From Adiantum capillus-veneris (lineage: Eukaryota > Streptophyta > Polypodiopsida > Polypodiales > Pteridaceae), in contig CM043950.1 in assembly GCA_014529385.2 (NCBI GenBank), forward strand, positions 64,314,935 to 64,378,934: a DNA stretch of 64,000 nucleotides, given 5' to 3'. Of the stretch, positions 1 through 11,101 are shown one piece after another. The notes under the pieces were generated by a model. That model worked only from the letters and a program-made list of their open reading frames with translations. It did no database searches and was not told the origin of the DNA. The position numbers and the translations under genes are program-made. Position 1 is the stretch's first letter; each line of letters starts with the position of its first letter.

Positions 1-2793
1 CTTCTCCATTCGTTAATCGCGAAAGATGGTCAGCTCTAAGATGTGTTTTTCCTTTCTTCACTACTACCGTGAAGTCGAATTCCAGTAAGATAATGAACCA
101 TCTCACTATTCTCCCGGTATTGCATGGTTTATTCACTAGGTAGAGTAAGGCTTGGTGATCCGTAAAAAACACAAACTTGTTGGCTAGAAGATAATGCCGA
201 AATTTCTTCACAGCATATATCATTCCTAATCCCTCTCGCTCTGTTGTGGTGTAATTCTTCTCTGCATGGTTGAGCTGTCGACTGGCGTAACAGATAGGAA
301 AATCCATGTTTCCTTCTTCTGGCTGAGCCAGAATGCATCCTATTGCATATGCAGAAGCATCTATATGCACATGGAATATCTTCTCCCAATCTGGTGATTT
401 CAAGACTGGAGCGGTAATGAGTGCCTCTTTCAATTTCTTGAATGATTCCTCACATTTCTCTGTCCATTCAAAGTTCACTATTAACCTGTAAAGTGGTTGG
501 CCTATTATAGCGTACATGTAAATGAATCGTCTATAATATCCACAATGTCCCATAAAGCTCTGTACTTGTTTCGCGTTGGTTGGTCTAGGCATATCCACTA
601 TAGCTTTTATCTTCTCTAAATCCGTGGATATTCCGTTTTGTGAGACAATATGTCCCAGAATTCTGCCCTGTCGGACCATAAACACACATTTCTCAGGATT
701 GAGACAAATGCGATATGTCCTACATTTCTCGAATACTTTTCTTAGGTGTTCTAGATGCTCATCTCTCAGTAGAGAATGTACACATAAGTCATCCATGTAT
801 ATTTCGAGAAACAGCCTTAAGTATTCTTTGAAAGCATGCGTCATCAGCCTCTGGAAGGTTGCGGGAGCATTGGTTAGACCAAAAGGCATAACTCGATAAG
901 CATAAATTCCCCACTCCGTTGCAAAAGCTGTTTTATGTTGATCTTCCAATGCTATGGCTAGCTGGTTATATCCTGAAAAACCATCAAGAAAGGAGTATGT
1001 TGTTTTCCCTGATACACGCTCTAGAACATGATCAGTTATCGGCAGGGGATAATTGTCCCTGATTGTTGCAGCATTCACTTTCTTTAAGTTGACACACACT
1101 CGGAGTTTTCCGTTCTTCTTAGCTACTACCACAATCGGAGATACCCAATCGGTGTGTTCAATCTCGTATATGAATTCAGCTTCCATTAGCTTATCTATCT
1201 CTTCCTTGATTCGCTTAGCAAAAGTATCATTATATGTGTATGGTCTCTGTCTTCTAGGCTTTGCGTCTTGTTTCAGTGGGATTGTGTGTTGGCATATCGA
1301 TGGGTCAACTCCCTTTAAGTCCTTATAAGACCATGCAAACACATCCCTATACTCTCTGAGAAGACTCAAAAGTCTCTCTTCCTCGCCTGGAGACAAATCT
1401 GTGGCTATGTAGACCGGTCTAGGTGGCTCACCTGGAGCTGCTAAATCAATTTTTTTTGCATCCTCCGGTCCGTCGTAAGATTCGTTCTCCTTCCTCTCTC
1501 GAATAGGTGGGGTTAATATCACCTTCCTATCCTCTATTGTGAATTTCCTATAGTGAGAGGGAACATCCATGTTTTCCTTGATTTTGGCGTTTTTGTCCTC
1601 TCCACTCTCAATTTCTGTAGTCCAAACTTCTTTCAGAGTTTTCTTGAGCTCTCTGTACTTGTTTCTACGTTCTAGCTTGGACTCCGTGTGTTCTCTGTTG
1701 CGCTTGTTCTTTTCTGATTTTTCTGTTTCAGTTTTCGTTCCATTATTTTGAACTTGATTTCTTGAGCCTCTTTTGTCTTTTCGTAAGCTCTTTTGATCAC
1801 TGCCTCTCATTCTTCCAGAAATCTTATCCTTAACACAATCTTCAGCCTTTACTAGCATTAGGAATTGATTTTTTCCTCTTATTCTAGGCATCGGATTGGT
1901 TCTAACCCCTTTTGTTTTTTTCTTTGCTCTATAGTGTTTCTGGCGTTGTTTAGTTTGGTTCGGAAAATCATAAAATCGGACATCCGTTATAGTTTCTTCA
2001 TTTCCGCTGGAATTGTCCGTTGACTCGTTGTCTGCTTCATTTCCCCACTCAGGATGATCGGGAATGTCGTGAAACACCTCTTCTTCATCTTCCTTTTCCA
2101 GTGTATCGTTCTTTTCAGTTTCTTTTTTGAGGACAGTTCTCAACATGAAATACGGAACCACGTCGTACCCGTCCTTGTCGCAAAATTTCGTTGTGGGACC
2201 ATCCGGAATTGCACAAACATCTAGGGTTGCTAGAATGTGTGTCCACTCTAATGGTTCAAACGTATCCTCTGGAAAGGGTTCTCCTACATAAGTTTCGTCT
2301 TCGATAGCCCTTTCTAAAACACATTCTTCTCGTTTCAGACTTCCACATTTCGAAGCTCCACACATCCATAACTCCTTGGGTTTACCTAACCAAGCTGGAA
2401 ATTCGGATCCCGCCAAAGTAGCTGAATCAAACTCCTCTACCGGTGTTCGGTTCACATCTTTGTAGCTATGGTCTTTCAGGTTCACACGTGTAGTGGTTTC
2501 CATATTTCTCAGGTATATGTGATCGTAGCCCCAATCCTGGACCATTTTCAACTGTCTCATGAATGGTCTTCCCAGTATGATATCATAGTTATTCTCCTTG
2601 CCAAAATCGACAATAGCGAAAGTATGTTCGTATTCAATGCCGCAAGAAGTCACTACAACTTTCTCTAATAACCCCATAGGTTTCTCCATGTGTCCATCTG
2701 CTAATTGGAGTTTCAACCTAGTCTTCCTTATTGCTGGTTTTCTCCATTTTTTCCAGATTTCTTTTGTAGCTATGGCTACCCCAGCTCCGCTGT
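1..2793 (-). CDS. Element A Pol: aspartic protease, reverse transcriptase, RNase H (C-terminus off window)
   Basis: My minus-strand translation finds no stop from 2793 to position 1 (about 930 codons). Retropepsin comes first: DSGAG with its Asp at 2792-2794, and ILGRPFM near 2557-2580. A Lys/Glu-rich linker follows (FCDKDGYDVVPY near 2170). RT motifs include the VNLKKVNAATIRDNYPLP region near 1050-1100, MPFGLTNAPATFQRLM near 845-890, and the catalytic YMDD at 788-799. RNase H shows HIDASAYAIG (about 345-375), TTEREGLG and FFTDHQALLYL (about 145-170), giving the expected D-E-D residues. The role is copying element RNA into cDNA inside virus-like particles. The frame is offset by one base from gag, because a base is missing just before DSGAG compared with element B. 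Integrase is beyond the window. Confidence 0.85.
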
Positions 2794-5700
2794 CTAGTAT
2801 TGCATTGTGTTCACTCCTTGGAATTCAACTGGTAAGGTTGTATTCCCCTCTTCACCTTCGCAATACTCTCCGACCTTGTTTAAGGGTACAGGCTTAGCGT
2901 TCTTTTGTGGCTTGCTCAGCTCCTCTATGCTCTCTTGCAATCTCGATGTTGGATCTTTTATCCCGAATTTCTCCAAGCATTTTCCTACAGTGGTCCACAT
3001 ATGTGGTCTTAGCCTCAAAAGCTCAGCTAGAGTGATAGTGCATGTCACTGGTGTTGACAAAATCTCTATCAATCCTTGCGAGTCCATGACTTTTTCTGAT
3101 GAGATTTTTTGTGAGGGAAGTGCTCTAATCTCGGATTTTGCTTCATACTCTCCTAAGTATGAAGGTAAAGTTTTCAGTGAATGAGGTTTGCTCTCCATTG
3201 TTCTAACAGAGCCCCCATCTCCCCAGTAAGATTGCAGATCCAAGTCCACTTGAGATCCTGCCTCAAATTCCATTATGGGAGGATTCCTGATGTCCTTTTC
3301 CCAATTTGTCTGATTAGCTTGGCAACTTAGCTCGTTTGCAAAGTTTGCCTCTCTCACTTGTTTCCAAAATTCATTGTAATCCTCATCTTTTCCGTAAATC
3401 CTCTGTATGACTGGATGAAAACTCTCTATCTCCTGATCGGTTGTGTTCAATACTACGCGGTCATCCCTTTGTGTATTTTCAGGCTTTTGTGCACTAGGAG
3501 TCTTTTCAGCTACCCGTGAAACGATAGTCTCTTGCTGAATTGGGTTTTCCTTCCCACAATTCATTGTTTCTTTTGGTGGTTCTAATAAGGCTTGTGCAGT
3601 CTCGATCATTCTCTGGCACATTTCAAGTCTCTGCTTTTCCAATTCCGCGTTTGGGTATGTCAGCCACCTCTGTTCTTGTGTTTGGTTGTTCCTTAACCTA
3701 GCTTCGTAAGCTCTCATCAGTGCGTCCAATGGTTCGTGTACCTTGTCGACTAGCACTGATCCCCCGGAGCTTAAGCTCGTTGTTTCTTTGATACTCTTTT
3801 GTTTCGTCCTTTCCGGGCTCATCTCTCGTTTCCCGTTTTGACTCTCAAGTTTTTCTAATCTAGCTTTAGTTTGCTTTAGTTCCTCAGCTAGAATAGCGTC
3901 TTCACGTTCTTTTCTCAACTTCATGCGTGCTTTCCTAGCTTTCCATGTGTTTTTCTGACTCCGCGGTCCTTGACTAACCACTTCAGTCGCTAACTTTCCA
4001 TTCTCAGGTTCTCTAGTGGTTTTCTTAGCTTGAGCTCTAGTAACAACTTGCGTTGGTATCAGAGTTTCATTTTCAGACCCACTGCTGGTAGGAATAGTTT
4101 CTAGCATATTCAATGTCGTCTTTTGCACTTTGTTTGGATTCTTTGAACAATCCTCAATGAAGTGAGTAACCCCACACTCAGTGCAATAAGCGTTAATTCT
4201 AATGATTTTCGTATGTGGGCAAACATTCATCAGATGGTCACCTCCACACTTGTAACAGGGTCCTAGTGTTGGTCTTGGTCCCATTTGATTCGTCCTTTGT
4301 GGATATGATGGTCTTTGTCCTGTTAACCCTCCATGAGCTATGAACATCAAGGTTCTTGCGTCCAAATTGTATCTCTCTTCATCAGAAGCACTTGTAACTG
4401 TTGGTGTTCCAACATTCCCCATCATGCCCCATGGCTCTGGTTGTTTTGGTTCTTCTGGTGGGTAATAAACTGTCGGAGACATGTGTGCACCCGATTCTTC
4501 GTAATAGGCTTGAACAGGCACTAAGGCTTGTTCTTCCTGATTCTCTAAGGTTGGTGCATATCTAATGCCTACTGGTCTTGCTCCTGGTAAAGGTGGTTGT
4601 TGTCCCAATACCGGTTGCGGTCTTTCTATCCCCATAGGTCCTGGTACATTTCCCGTTGGGTATCAAGGTATTGGATGTACTTGAGGTGGTGCTAATTGAG
4701 CAGGAGGTGCATACTGGCGCTCCCTTACATACCCTTTGTTGTAATAGCACTCCTCTATTGGATGATTTGTCCATTTTTGTTCAATAGCACACCATTTAAG
4801 TGTTTTTGGCAATGGTTTTTGGTATGGTGCCATCCTTTTTAGAGCATCTTCTATCATTTGCTCTACATTTGGCATGGTTGTTGTTTGAACATTCTTTTTA
4901 GTGGTAGTCTCGCTCGCTACGGAGGAGGAGCTACTGGATGCAAAATCTGTATCCGCTGACACCTCTCCATAAACCGTACAGTTATCCACTAAGTACAATG
5001 CCTCTCTCGTTACTTGCTCGAAACTTGTACAAGCTTTCAAGTGCAAGTCCTTCTTGAGAGTGTCGTTCCTCAGTCCCTCAATAAAGAGAACAGATAGTCT
5101 GTCATCTTGTGGTCGTTCACGTACTGGACATCTCTCAATGTATTGTTTGAAGCGAAGTGACGCTTCCTTCACTTTTTCGTGTTCTCTCTGTTTAAAAGCA
5201 TATATTTGTGAGACCGTATTGTGCTTAATCCCTCGTTTTGAGAATTCCTCAGCAAACTCTCTTAGCAAATGGTCAATGTCATGGAATCCCCCAATGTTCA
5301 TTGGTTGAAACCATGTCAATGCAGTACCTTCTAGAGTAAGACCAAATCCCTCGTATTGTGTATGGAAATCTGTTATCTGCTCAGCTCTTAAGACTTGCTT
5401 AAAGAGTGACACATGTGCATACGGATCTCCTGAGCCACCATACTTCTTGGGCATACACTTGGCTACTTGAGATGGTCTCATACGTCTATGATCTGCTACC
5501 AATCTCATTGCTCATGTGTCTCGGCTAAAGCTTTCTCTAGCACCATGGACTTCATGGGTTACCCTTGTCGGTTCCTCTGCCCTGAATCTACTACTGGGAG
5601 GTAAATGTGATGGTTCCGCTTCAAACCTTGGACCTGGCGTGGTATAGGTGGGGATTGGAACTGCACTCCCTCGATTCGTCTCCATTGACTCTCTGGAATG

Positions 5701-6684
5701 TAATGATCCCATTGGTCCGAGCTTCGAGTCCCAAGGTTGACTGAAAGAGTCAGCGACCTGAGTTCTTTGTCCTCCTGTTGTCATTGAGTTTTGCACTCCA
5801 GTTGTTGGTGCTGGTCTATGTGAGCTAGAAGTAACATAATACTGATGTAGAGGTCCCCCAAAGTATGTATATCCTTCCAATTCTTTCTTGCCCATTGTTG
5901 AGTATTGCCTGCCATACTTATCGTAAGCGGCAATTTTCACTTCCGATCCCTCTGTGTAGGTAAAGACATAGAGTCTTTTTTTGTCTGTCAACTCTCCGGT
6001 GTAGGGTTCTTCACATCTATAATAGAGATCTTGCTCCCCATTATTATATTTGTACAGCCCCACATAGATGTTATCAGTGTTGATCCTTGTAGTTTCATTC
6101 TCTCTTCTTAACCTCGCATTAGGGAAGTTCATTATTGGTGCTTTCTCCTCGAGTTCTTCATCTATTTTGGCTTTGGTGCCCATCAATCCCCACTTGTCCA
6201 CAATGTTAGGGTTTAGGACTACCAAATACATGGTACCCTCGTCATCTAGATATCTATCTCCGCTATAGCTCACAGGCACTAAGTCCTTGAACTCACTAGG
6301 TCTATCTTCTATCTTTACACAATAGCGGTCCATTCCATCTTTGTAGATCTTGGCACCTTGCTCATTGTCGTACTGGTATTTTATGAACAATAGCTTCATT
6401 GTGGCGGAAGGGTTTGATGATCCTGCTGCCATATTTTCTCTGTTGTTCAGGTTCAAGTGTTCCAAGTTTTCGGTGAAACTCTCGTAAGATCTCTCCGAAG
6501 AAGTATCAGAGACACTTCCTTCAAAGATCGGCTCTAATGGTTGCACCCAACTTTGGTTTACACTTCCTTCGGTTGATATGGCACTTGCTGGTTCCCCTTG
6601 TTTTGGTTGATTATTCCGGAGATTCCTGCCCGATCTCAAATTCATCAATTCCCCTAAAGGACTGTAACTTTTCCGTCTCGGCAA
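2794..6684 (-). pseudogene. Element A gag region, one frame broken by two TGA stops
   Basis: A single frame runs from about 6684 to 2794 with TGA at 5512-5514 and 4663-4665. It ends at TAG next to the protease because of a 1-nt shift. The first in-frame ATG is near 6645 (MNLRSGRNLRN); upstream starts would be TTG. The N-terminal part holds a block, LYVFTYTEGSE...DKYGRQY (about 5910-5990), also found in element B. The retrotransposon gag domain (RPSQ...GDPYAHVSLFKQVLRAE...FGLTLEG...FSKRGIKHNT) lies at about 5210-5490. Two CCHC-like knuckles, CYKCGGDHLMNVC and CTECGVTHFIEDC, lie at about 4150-4260. A Lys/Arg-rich stretch and a region leading into protease follow. Gag forms the particle and binds element RNA. 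Both stops are TGA, which CGA yields by one C-to-T change. Confidence 0.83.
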
Positions 6685-8056
6685 TTTGTTTTCCCCAAGT
6701 TTTTGTGGTTAGAATTGATCCAAACTGATTGATACTTGGTCAATTGTTTAATCTTGTCAGTTGGACAACTTCTGTTTCATCAAGTGAGAATTTTGTTACT
6801 GTTATGCTGAAAAAGACATTATACGCGTATGATGTCTTTTTTTCACAGATTTTGACTATTTTGGTTATGCTCACTCTCAGTGGCCCCTTTATGCTCTGTT
6901 CACTCACAAAATTCAATTTGAACTCTGTTTGAGCAAGTTATGGCTAGTTCAGGCTTTTCTTGGCAATTTTCCGCTTTTGACTTGTTTTTTGGGTCAATTG
7001 TGATCCAAATGGGATGAAACTTGAAAGATAACCTCTAGACAGCTATTACAATGGATCTGTGTTGGCAAAGTATCAAAATATGTCCAAAATTAGGTCAAAG
7101 ACATCATACGCGTATGATGTCTTTTTCATCAATTTGGGTCCAAACTTGATATTTATGCTTTCTACAGTGTTTGTAACATTCTTGTCAGGTCAGATTTCAA
7201 AAATAAGCAGTGGAAGTGCCAAAAGACATTATACGCGTATGATGTCTTTTGTCCCAGATTTTGACTATTTTTGGTTTTAAGCCTTCTCCAATGTTTATAA
7301 TTGAGTTTCAAGTGTTTTTGTCAGGTTTGAATGTCAAAACAAGATCTGAATCCAAAATTTCCTATTCTTTGCGTTTCTTGGACTCCGACTTGTCTTTTTG
7401 GGTTTCTTTGAGTGTAAATGCTCTTGTTTTAAGTTGATCTTAGGGTAAAACCCCCCTTCTAAACACTCTGGCAATGTCAAATTTTCAATTTTAGTCTCTG
7501 TTTAGGTCCTAAGACATCATACGCGTATGATGTCTAAAGTTGCAGATTTCCAGTTTTTCAGCACAGAACTCTTCCAATAGCTCTTTTAAGTGCTCAGCAA
7601 CAATCAGTTACACAGAAAATTTTTCTGAACTTTGTTTATTGCATATTTCACTACCAAAGAGACTTTTTCAGTGATCTAACATGCAATCAAACACATCAAG
7701 CAAATAGAACACCAATTGATAGCTCTAGATCAGGATCAAATCAGGCCCTACCTAAGCTACTTCTAATCATAAAATGGATTTTTTGCAATTGAAAATATAA
7801 AGAGATTTACTACCACACAAGGAGTAGCAAATGCTTTTTATGTCAACAACCACTTAAACACCATCAAAAACAATCTAATCTAAGCTAAACTAAAAATACT
7901 GTCAACGCGGAAGACCCAGGAATACCCCACTTCCTAGTATCTCTAGAGACCTTCGGAGTCCACCACTCCTAGATCTTTTCTAACTAAAGTATACAAAGTA
8001 GTTTATACGACTCACCTCGTAGGATTAGTCTAAGGTCACCTACTTAGGGCTCTCGT
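6685..8056 (-). repeat. Element A leader with array of four palindromes
   Basis: Non-coding leader between PBS and gag. Four palindromes with core ACATCATACGCGTATGATGT lie at 6811-6840 (one mismatch), 7097-7124 (perfect, 28 bp), 7221-7250 (one mismatch) and 7512-7535 (perfect, 24 bp). Their centres are 285, 125 and 288 bp apart. On the minus strand the sequence between them has text such as CAAGTTTCATC and CATTTGGA, which recurs in the leaders of elements B and C; the leader is therefore a diverged tandem repeat, not random DNA. Plus-strand ORFs here (6729-7437) are fragmentary and show no domain. Confidence 0.85.
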
Positions 8057-8073
8057 CCCCGGCAGCGGTGCCA
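8057..8073 (-). promoter_or_regulatory. Primer-binding site of element A (tRNA-Asp type)
   Basis: On the minus strand this reads TGGCACCGCTGCCGGGG, two bases different from the perfect tRNA-Asp complement seen in element B (TGGCGCCGTTGCCGGGG). It begins two bases inside the LTR end. It would prime minus-strand cDNA synthesis. Confidence 0.85.
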
Positions 8074-8075
8074 AA

Positions 8076-8699
8076 TGTTAAGGCGGTTACGCCGCTAGCG
8101 GAAGCTAAATAGCGAGAACTCAACCAACAACAGAATTTGTCAGACGAGGACGAAGCTTGACCCGCAGGCGCATGGAAACAACTAGGTGGGTGTCAAATCA
8201 CCTACTCGACCTTCTAATGACAATCACTACTAAGGAAATCAAATCTAAGTTCTAAAATACGCAAGTGACTGAAATCCGTACTACGAACGAATGCTATACG
8301 AAACAGGATCTAGAATCATTGAATCGATCTCAAACTCAAGGGGAAGTCTATACACTAGGTAAGAACAACACCTTAAAGACTTGAACTGCAAAATCAACCT
8401 ATAACCACTCCGTGCGGTAAACGCGTATGAAGACAGGCCGAAAATTACAGGTGACCGAAACTTGACCCCGATGGTACTAATGTGTAGCTCTACTCGTTGT
8501 GGTTCTATAGATATGTTGCACGCTCTATTCCGACACACGAGTTGGAAGAAAACTCACACCGAAGCTCATAGGAACTTACCACACGTAGAAGCCGATAGCG
8601 CGCACTCTTGGTATCTGTGCGTAGCTCTCACCATTGCTAACACAATGGCGGTGTCGCTTCTCCAATGGCGGCCCCGTAGCTCGCGTAGCAAGAAGATAA

Positions 8700-8732
<33 letters not shown>

Positions 8733-9019
8733 ACACAGTCACGGTGCTCAAAAACTCTCCTTGATTAATAATTGAATCTCCCTTTAGGTTACAAAACTTT
8801 GGCTTATATACCTCAGCCTTGGAGGTGAGAACATCTCTAATTATTTACATCAGCAGGTGAAATTACGTCGGAATTACAAGCTGGAAACTCAATTGAGTCC
8901 CGTTACTTAATGAATGGCTCAAATCAAAATTAATGTCGGAAAGACATTTATTACAATCAATGGTTACAAAATGATGGGTGTGAGCAAAAATGCGGGTGTG
9001 ATCCTCTGCTGGCTCAACA
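8076..9019 (-). repeat. 5' LTR of element A (944 bp)
   Basis: On the minus strand it starts TGTTGAGCCAGC and ends CCGCCTTAACA, giving the usual TG...CA ends. A TATA box (TATATAAG) lies at 8803-8810, followed by a (GA)n tract (8702-8730 on the plus strand as CT). The half-site TCATACGCGT (8421-8430 reversed) matches the core of the leader palindromes. A truncated copy in opposite orientation at 19855-20725 is nearly identical, which fixes the left limit independently. Small ORFs in the LTR occur in both copies but have no domain, and I treat them as non-coding. Confidence 0.88.
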
Positions 9020-10032
9020 GATGGTAATATTGGTGTCTCGGTTGCTTCCTGGTCTCTCCGGATTCTCAAGCTCTTCTTTCACCTCTTCTACCACTCCAAC
9101 TCCTACTCTCTACACCACAACTCAAGAAGTACCTAAAACTACCTAAGTCTACCTAAGTAGAAGGGACTAGGACAGACACATGCTCCTTAGACTCCCTCTA
9201 AGACCTAGAGAGTACTCCACCCTCTGATCCTATCTAAATGTAAAACGAGACTCTGGCAAGCAAGAGAATCCCTATCCTCAAGGACTAGTCTGGACTGAGT
9301 TGGCAGTTCTTCCAGAGGGCAGAACCTTTTTAGTCTTAGGGTTGTCTTTCACACATACTCCCCTTCTTTCTGTTTGAATTTATAGATTTATGAGACTGTA
9401 TTATGAGCTATCCCTCTTTGTGAGAATTCCTCAATAAACTCGTCAAACACTTCCTCCATAGACTCAAAGTCTATACGCTCCACAGAGTCAAACCAAGTAG
9501 CAGCATCCTCCTCTAGGGTCAGTCCAAACCCTACAAATTGGGTAGGGAAGTCTAACACCTCTTTAGCTCTAATTACACGCACAATGCCTGCTACATGATC
9601 CCTAGGATCTCTGTTTCCCATGTATTTCTTGTTTACCCATTTTTGCACCTGAGAAGGTCTACTTCTACGATGGTCTACAAATCTCATCATTGGATCTCCT
9701 CGTCCTAATCGATATACCTCCTCTAGCCTTCGGTAGTGGGCGGGTTCCTCTACCAATGGTACTCCTAAGCCATAATTTCTTACGGTTTTTGCAAGAGATG
9801 GTTCATCTCTTCGAACTCGTTCTATGGGTGGTCTTCCAGGCTCTGTTGACCCTTGAGTTTTTGGCTTACTTTCGCCTTGATCCCATGAATAGAGTGGTGG
9901 TTCTTCTAAATCCCTTAGCCCTCCTGCGATTGGATAACCATCTCGGTTTCGGCCTTGTTCTAATGTCACACTCTGTCGAAGCCATGCCTGCAATGATGGT
10001 TGTGTTGCTGGTTGGTTCTGGTAGTTGAACGT
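9020..10032 (-). pseudogene. gag fragment E of another gypsy element
   Basis: The minus frame from 9993 to 9388 encodes a retrotransposon gag domain: RRSRPSQVQKWVNKKY, GDPRDHV-type block, FGLTLEEDAATWF and FSQRGIAHNTVS. It is homologous to gag of A and B but clearly diverged. A stop follows HNTVS, after which IYKFKQKEGEYV continues the domain for a few codons. The rest, down to 9020, is degenerate. The fragment is cut on the left by element A and on the right by the LTR of B, so both probably inserted into or recombined with it. There is no matching LTR of its own in the window. Confidence 0.72.
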
Positions 10033-10061
10033 TGTTGAAAGGACGCCCTTTCAACAACGTT
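10028..10061. repeat. 15-bp perfect inverted repeat across the 5' end of LTR B
   Basis: Left arm AACGTTGTTGAAAGG (10028-10042) and right arm CCTTTCAACAACGTT (10047-10061) are exact reverse complements around a 4-base loop. The arms include the LTR start TGTTGAAAGG and the five bases taken as the left target duplication (AACGT). It could form a hairpin at the very end of the cDNA, the substrate of integrase. Confidence 0.85.
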
Positions 10062-11083
10062 TCCACAAAGATTCCATTAAGATTCCTCAAAGATTCTGTA
10101 AAGATTCCACATGAAGATGAAGATGGATGCTGCAACATGAAGATACGAGTTCATAGACGTCATCGAATATCCCCTTATTATTATTTTGAGCCATTACGGC
10201 CACTTTTGTAATGTTTACGGGAACCTCATATTTTAAATCGGCACTTGTATTTTGGCCACAGATGCTTGTATAATGAGTAAAGCTAACTCAGTTTCTTGTA
10301 ATTAAGCTCTGTAGAAGCTTAGGAACAATTCAAGTCATTTGGCCGGACTTTAGGTTTTAAGGCTTGGTATATAAGCTGAAACCTAAGGCTTTGTAAAAAA
10401 ACACATTACGTTATCTCAATTAATATACAGTCGTGGGTTCTGCAGTACACAGTAGTGAGCTTCACGCACACACACCGTCGCGCACACTAATCACATTGCA
10501 GATATGAGAGTAGGAACGTGTTAGCATCGAGGAGCTCTCCGCGTCGACACAAGAAATGCAAGCTGAGGACCACATCGCGAGCCCGCCTGCTACGAGCTAT
10601 ATTTGGTCGTAAGTACGTCAAACGACATCCGTTATGAATGATCGAGTAGTCGTTAGAATCAGGGCGAGAAGCTCTTCGTGTTGATATCTTTGTAGATCAG
10701 TTTTGGACACTTTGGAAATTGTTGTTTTGAGTCAATCGCGACAGCGATTAGAGATCTTACAGTTATGGTTTTCAGGGTTTAGGTGTTTGGCCATATAGGA
10801 TATGTCCTTGTGAGTCTTTCCCTCTGATTTCAAGTCATTCTGATATGATTTGAGACTGTTTTGAGCTTGTAGTGTTTCGTAGGATGCGTTGTCTGTTTCT
10901 TTGCTTTATGGTAGTGTTATGGTAGGATTAGTGACTGTAGAGTGTTGTTCGTGTCTAGCTCAGGGTTGACAACCCAGAGATTGCCTCCATGCCCTAGTCG
11001 GGTCAGCTACGTCCTCGGATTGACAGTTTGTTGGTCTGTGTTCTCGCTGTGCTCCATCGTCCGTCGCGACGAACCCACTAACA
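10033..11083 (+). repeat. 5' LTR of element B (1051 bp)
   Basis: It starts TGTTGAAAGG and ends CCCACTAACA, directly before the PBS. TATA box TATATAAG is at 10368-10375. Its last ~120 bp resemble the U5 ends of the A and C LTRs (a GGGTC..GC..CGTCCTC block, then TGACA). The half-site GAGTCAATCGCGA at 10729-10741 matches the palindromes of the B leader in 12 of 13 bases. The left end lies in a 15-bp inverted repeat (10028-10042 with 10047-10061). No second copy of this LTR was found in the window, so the 3' limit of B is unknown. Confidence 0.8.
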
Positions 11084-11084
11084 T

Positions 11085-11101
11085 TGGCGCCGTTGCCGGG
11101 G
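11085..11101 (+). promoter_or_regulatory. Primer-binding site of element B, perfect tRNA-Asp complement
   Basis: TGGCGCCGTTGCCGGGG, one base after the LTR end, complements the 3' end of plant tRNA-Asp including CCA. The same primer class is used by Athila/Calypso-type plant gypsy elements. Confidence 0.93.

Larger units (their letters stand above)
1..9019 (-). mobile_element. Ty3/gypsy retrotransposon A (tRNA-Asp-primed), 5' part, truncated by window edge
   Basis: Read on the minus strand the order is LTR (9019 to 8076), PBS (8073 to 8057), a 1.4-kb leader with four palindromes, gag (6684 to 2794) and pol (2793 to 1). Integrase and the 3' LTR would lie beyond position 1. The tRNA-Asp primer type and the long leader recall plant Athila/Tat-like gypsy elements, but the RT region (YMDDLCVHS) is not one I can assign to a named clade. 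The coding part has two TGA stops and one 1-nt frameshift, while pol is entirely open, so the insertion is fairly young. Beyond 9019 the sequence is an unrelated gag fragment on the same strand, so A sits next to or inside older gypsy DNA; the five bases GATGG after 9019 are the candidate target duplication. Confidence 0.88.

Noticed and set aside
576-1328. Plus-strand ORFs over the pol region of element A
   Set aside because: Antisense shadows of the continuous minus-strand RT frame.
2790-2820. Programmed gag-pol frameshift in element A
   Set aside because: No slippery XXXYYYZ heptamer is present, and element B reads through the same place in one frame, so a 1-nt deletion is simpler.
6811-7535. 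Regularly spaced palindromes as a CRISPR array
   Set aside because: The pitch is ~285 bp, spacers are related to each other, and the setting is a plant retrotransposon leader.
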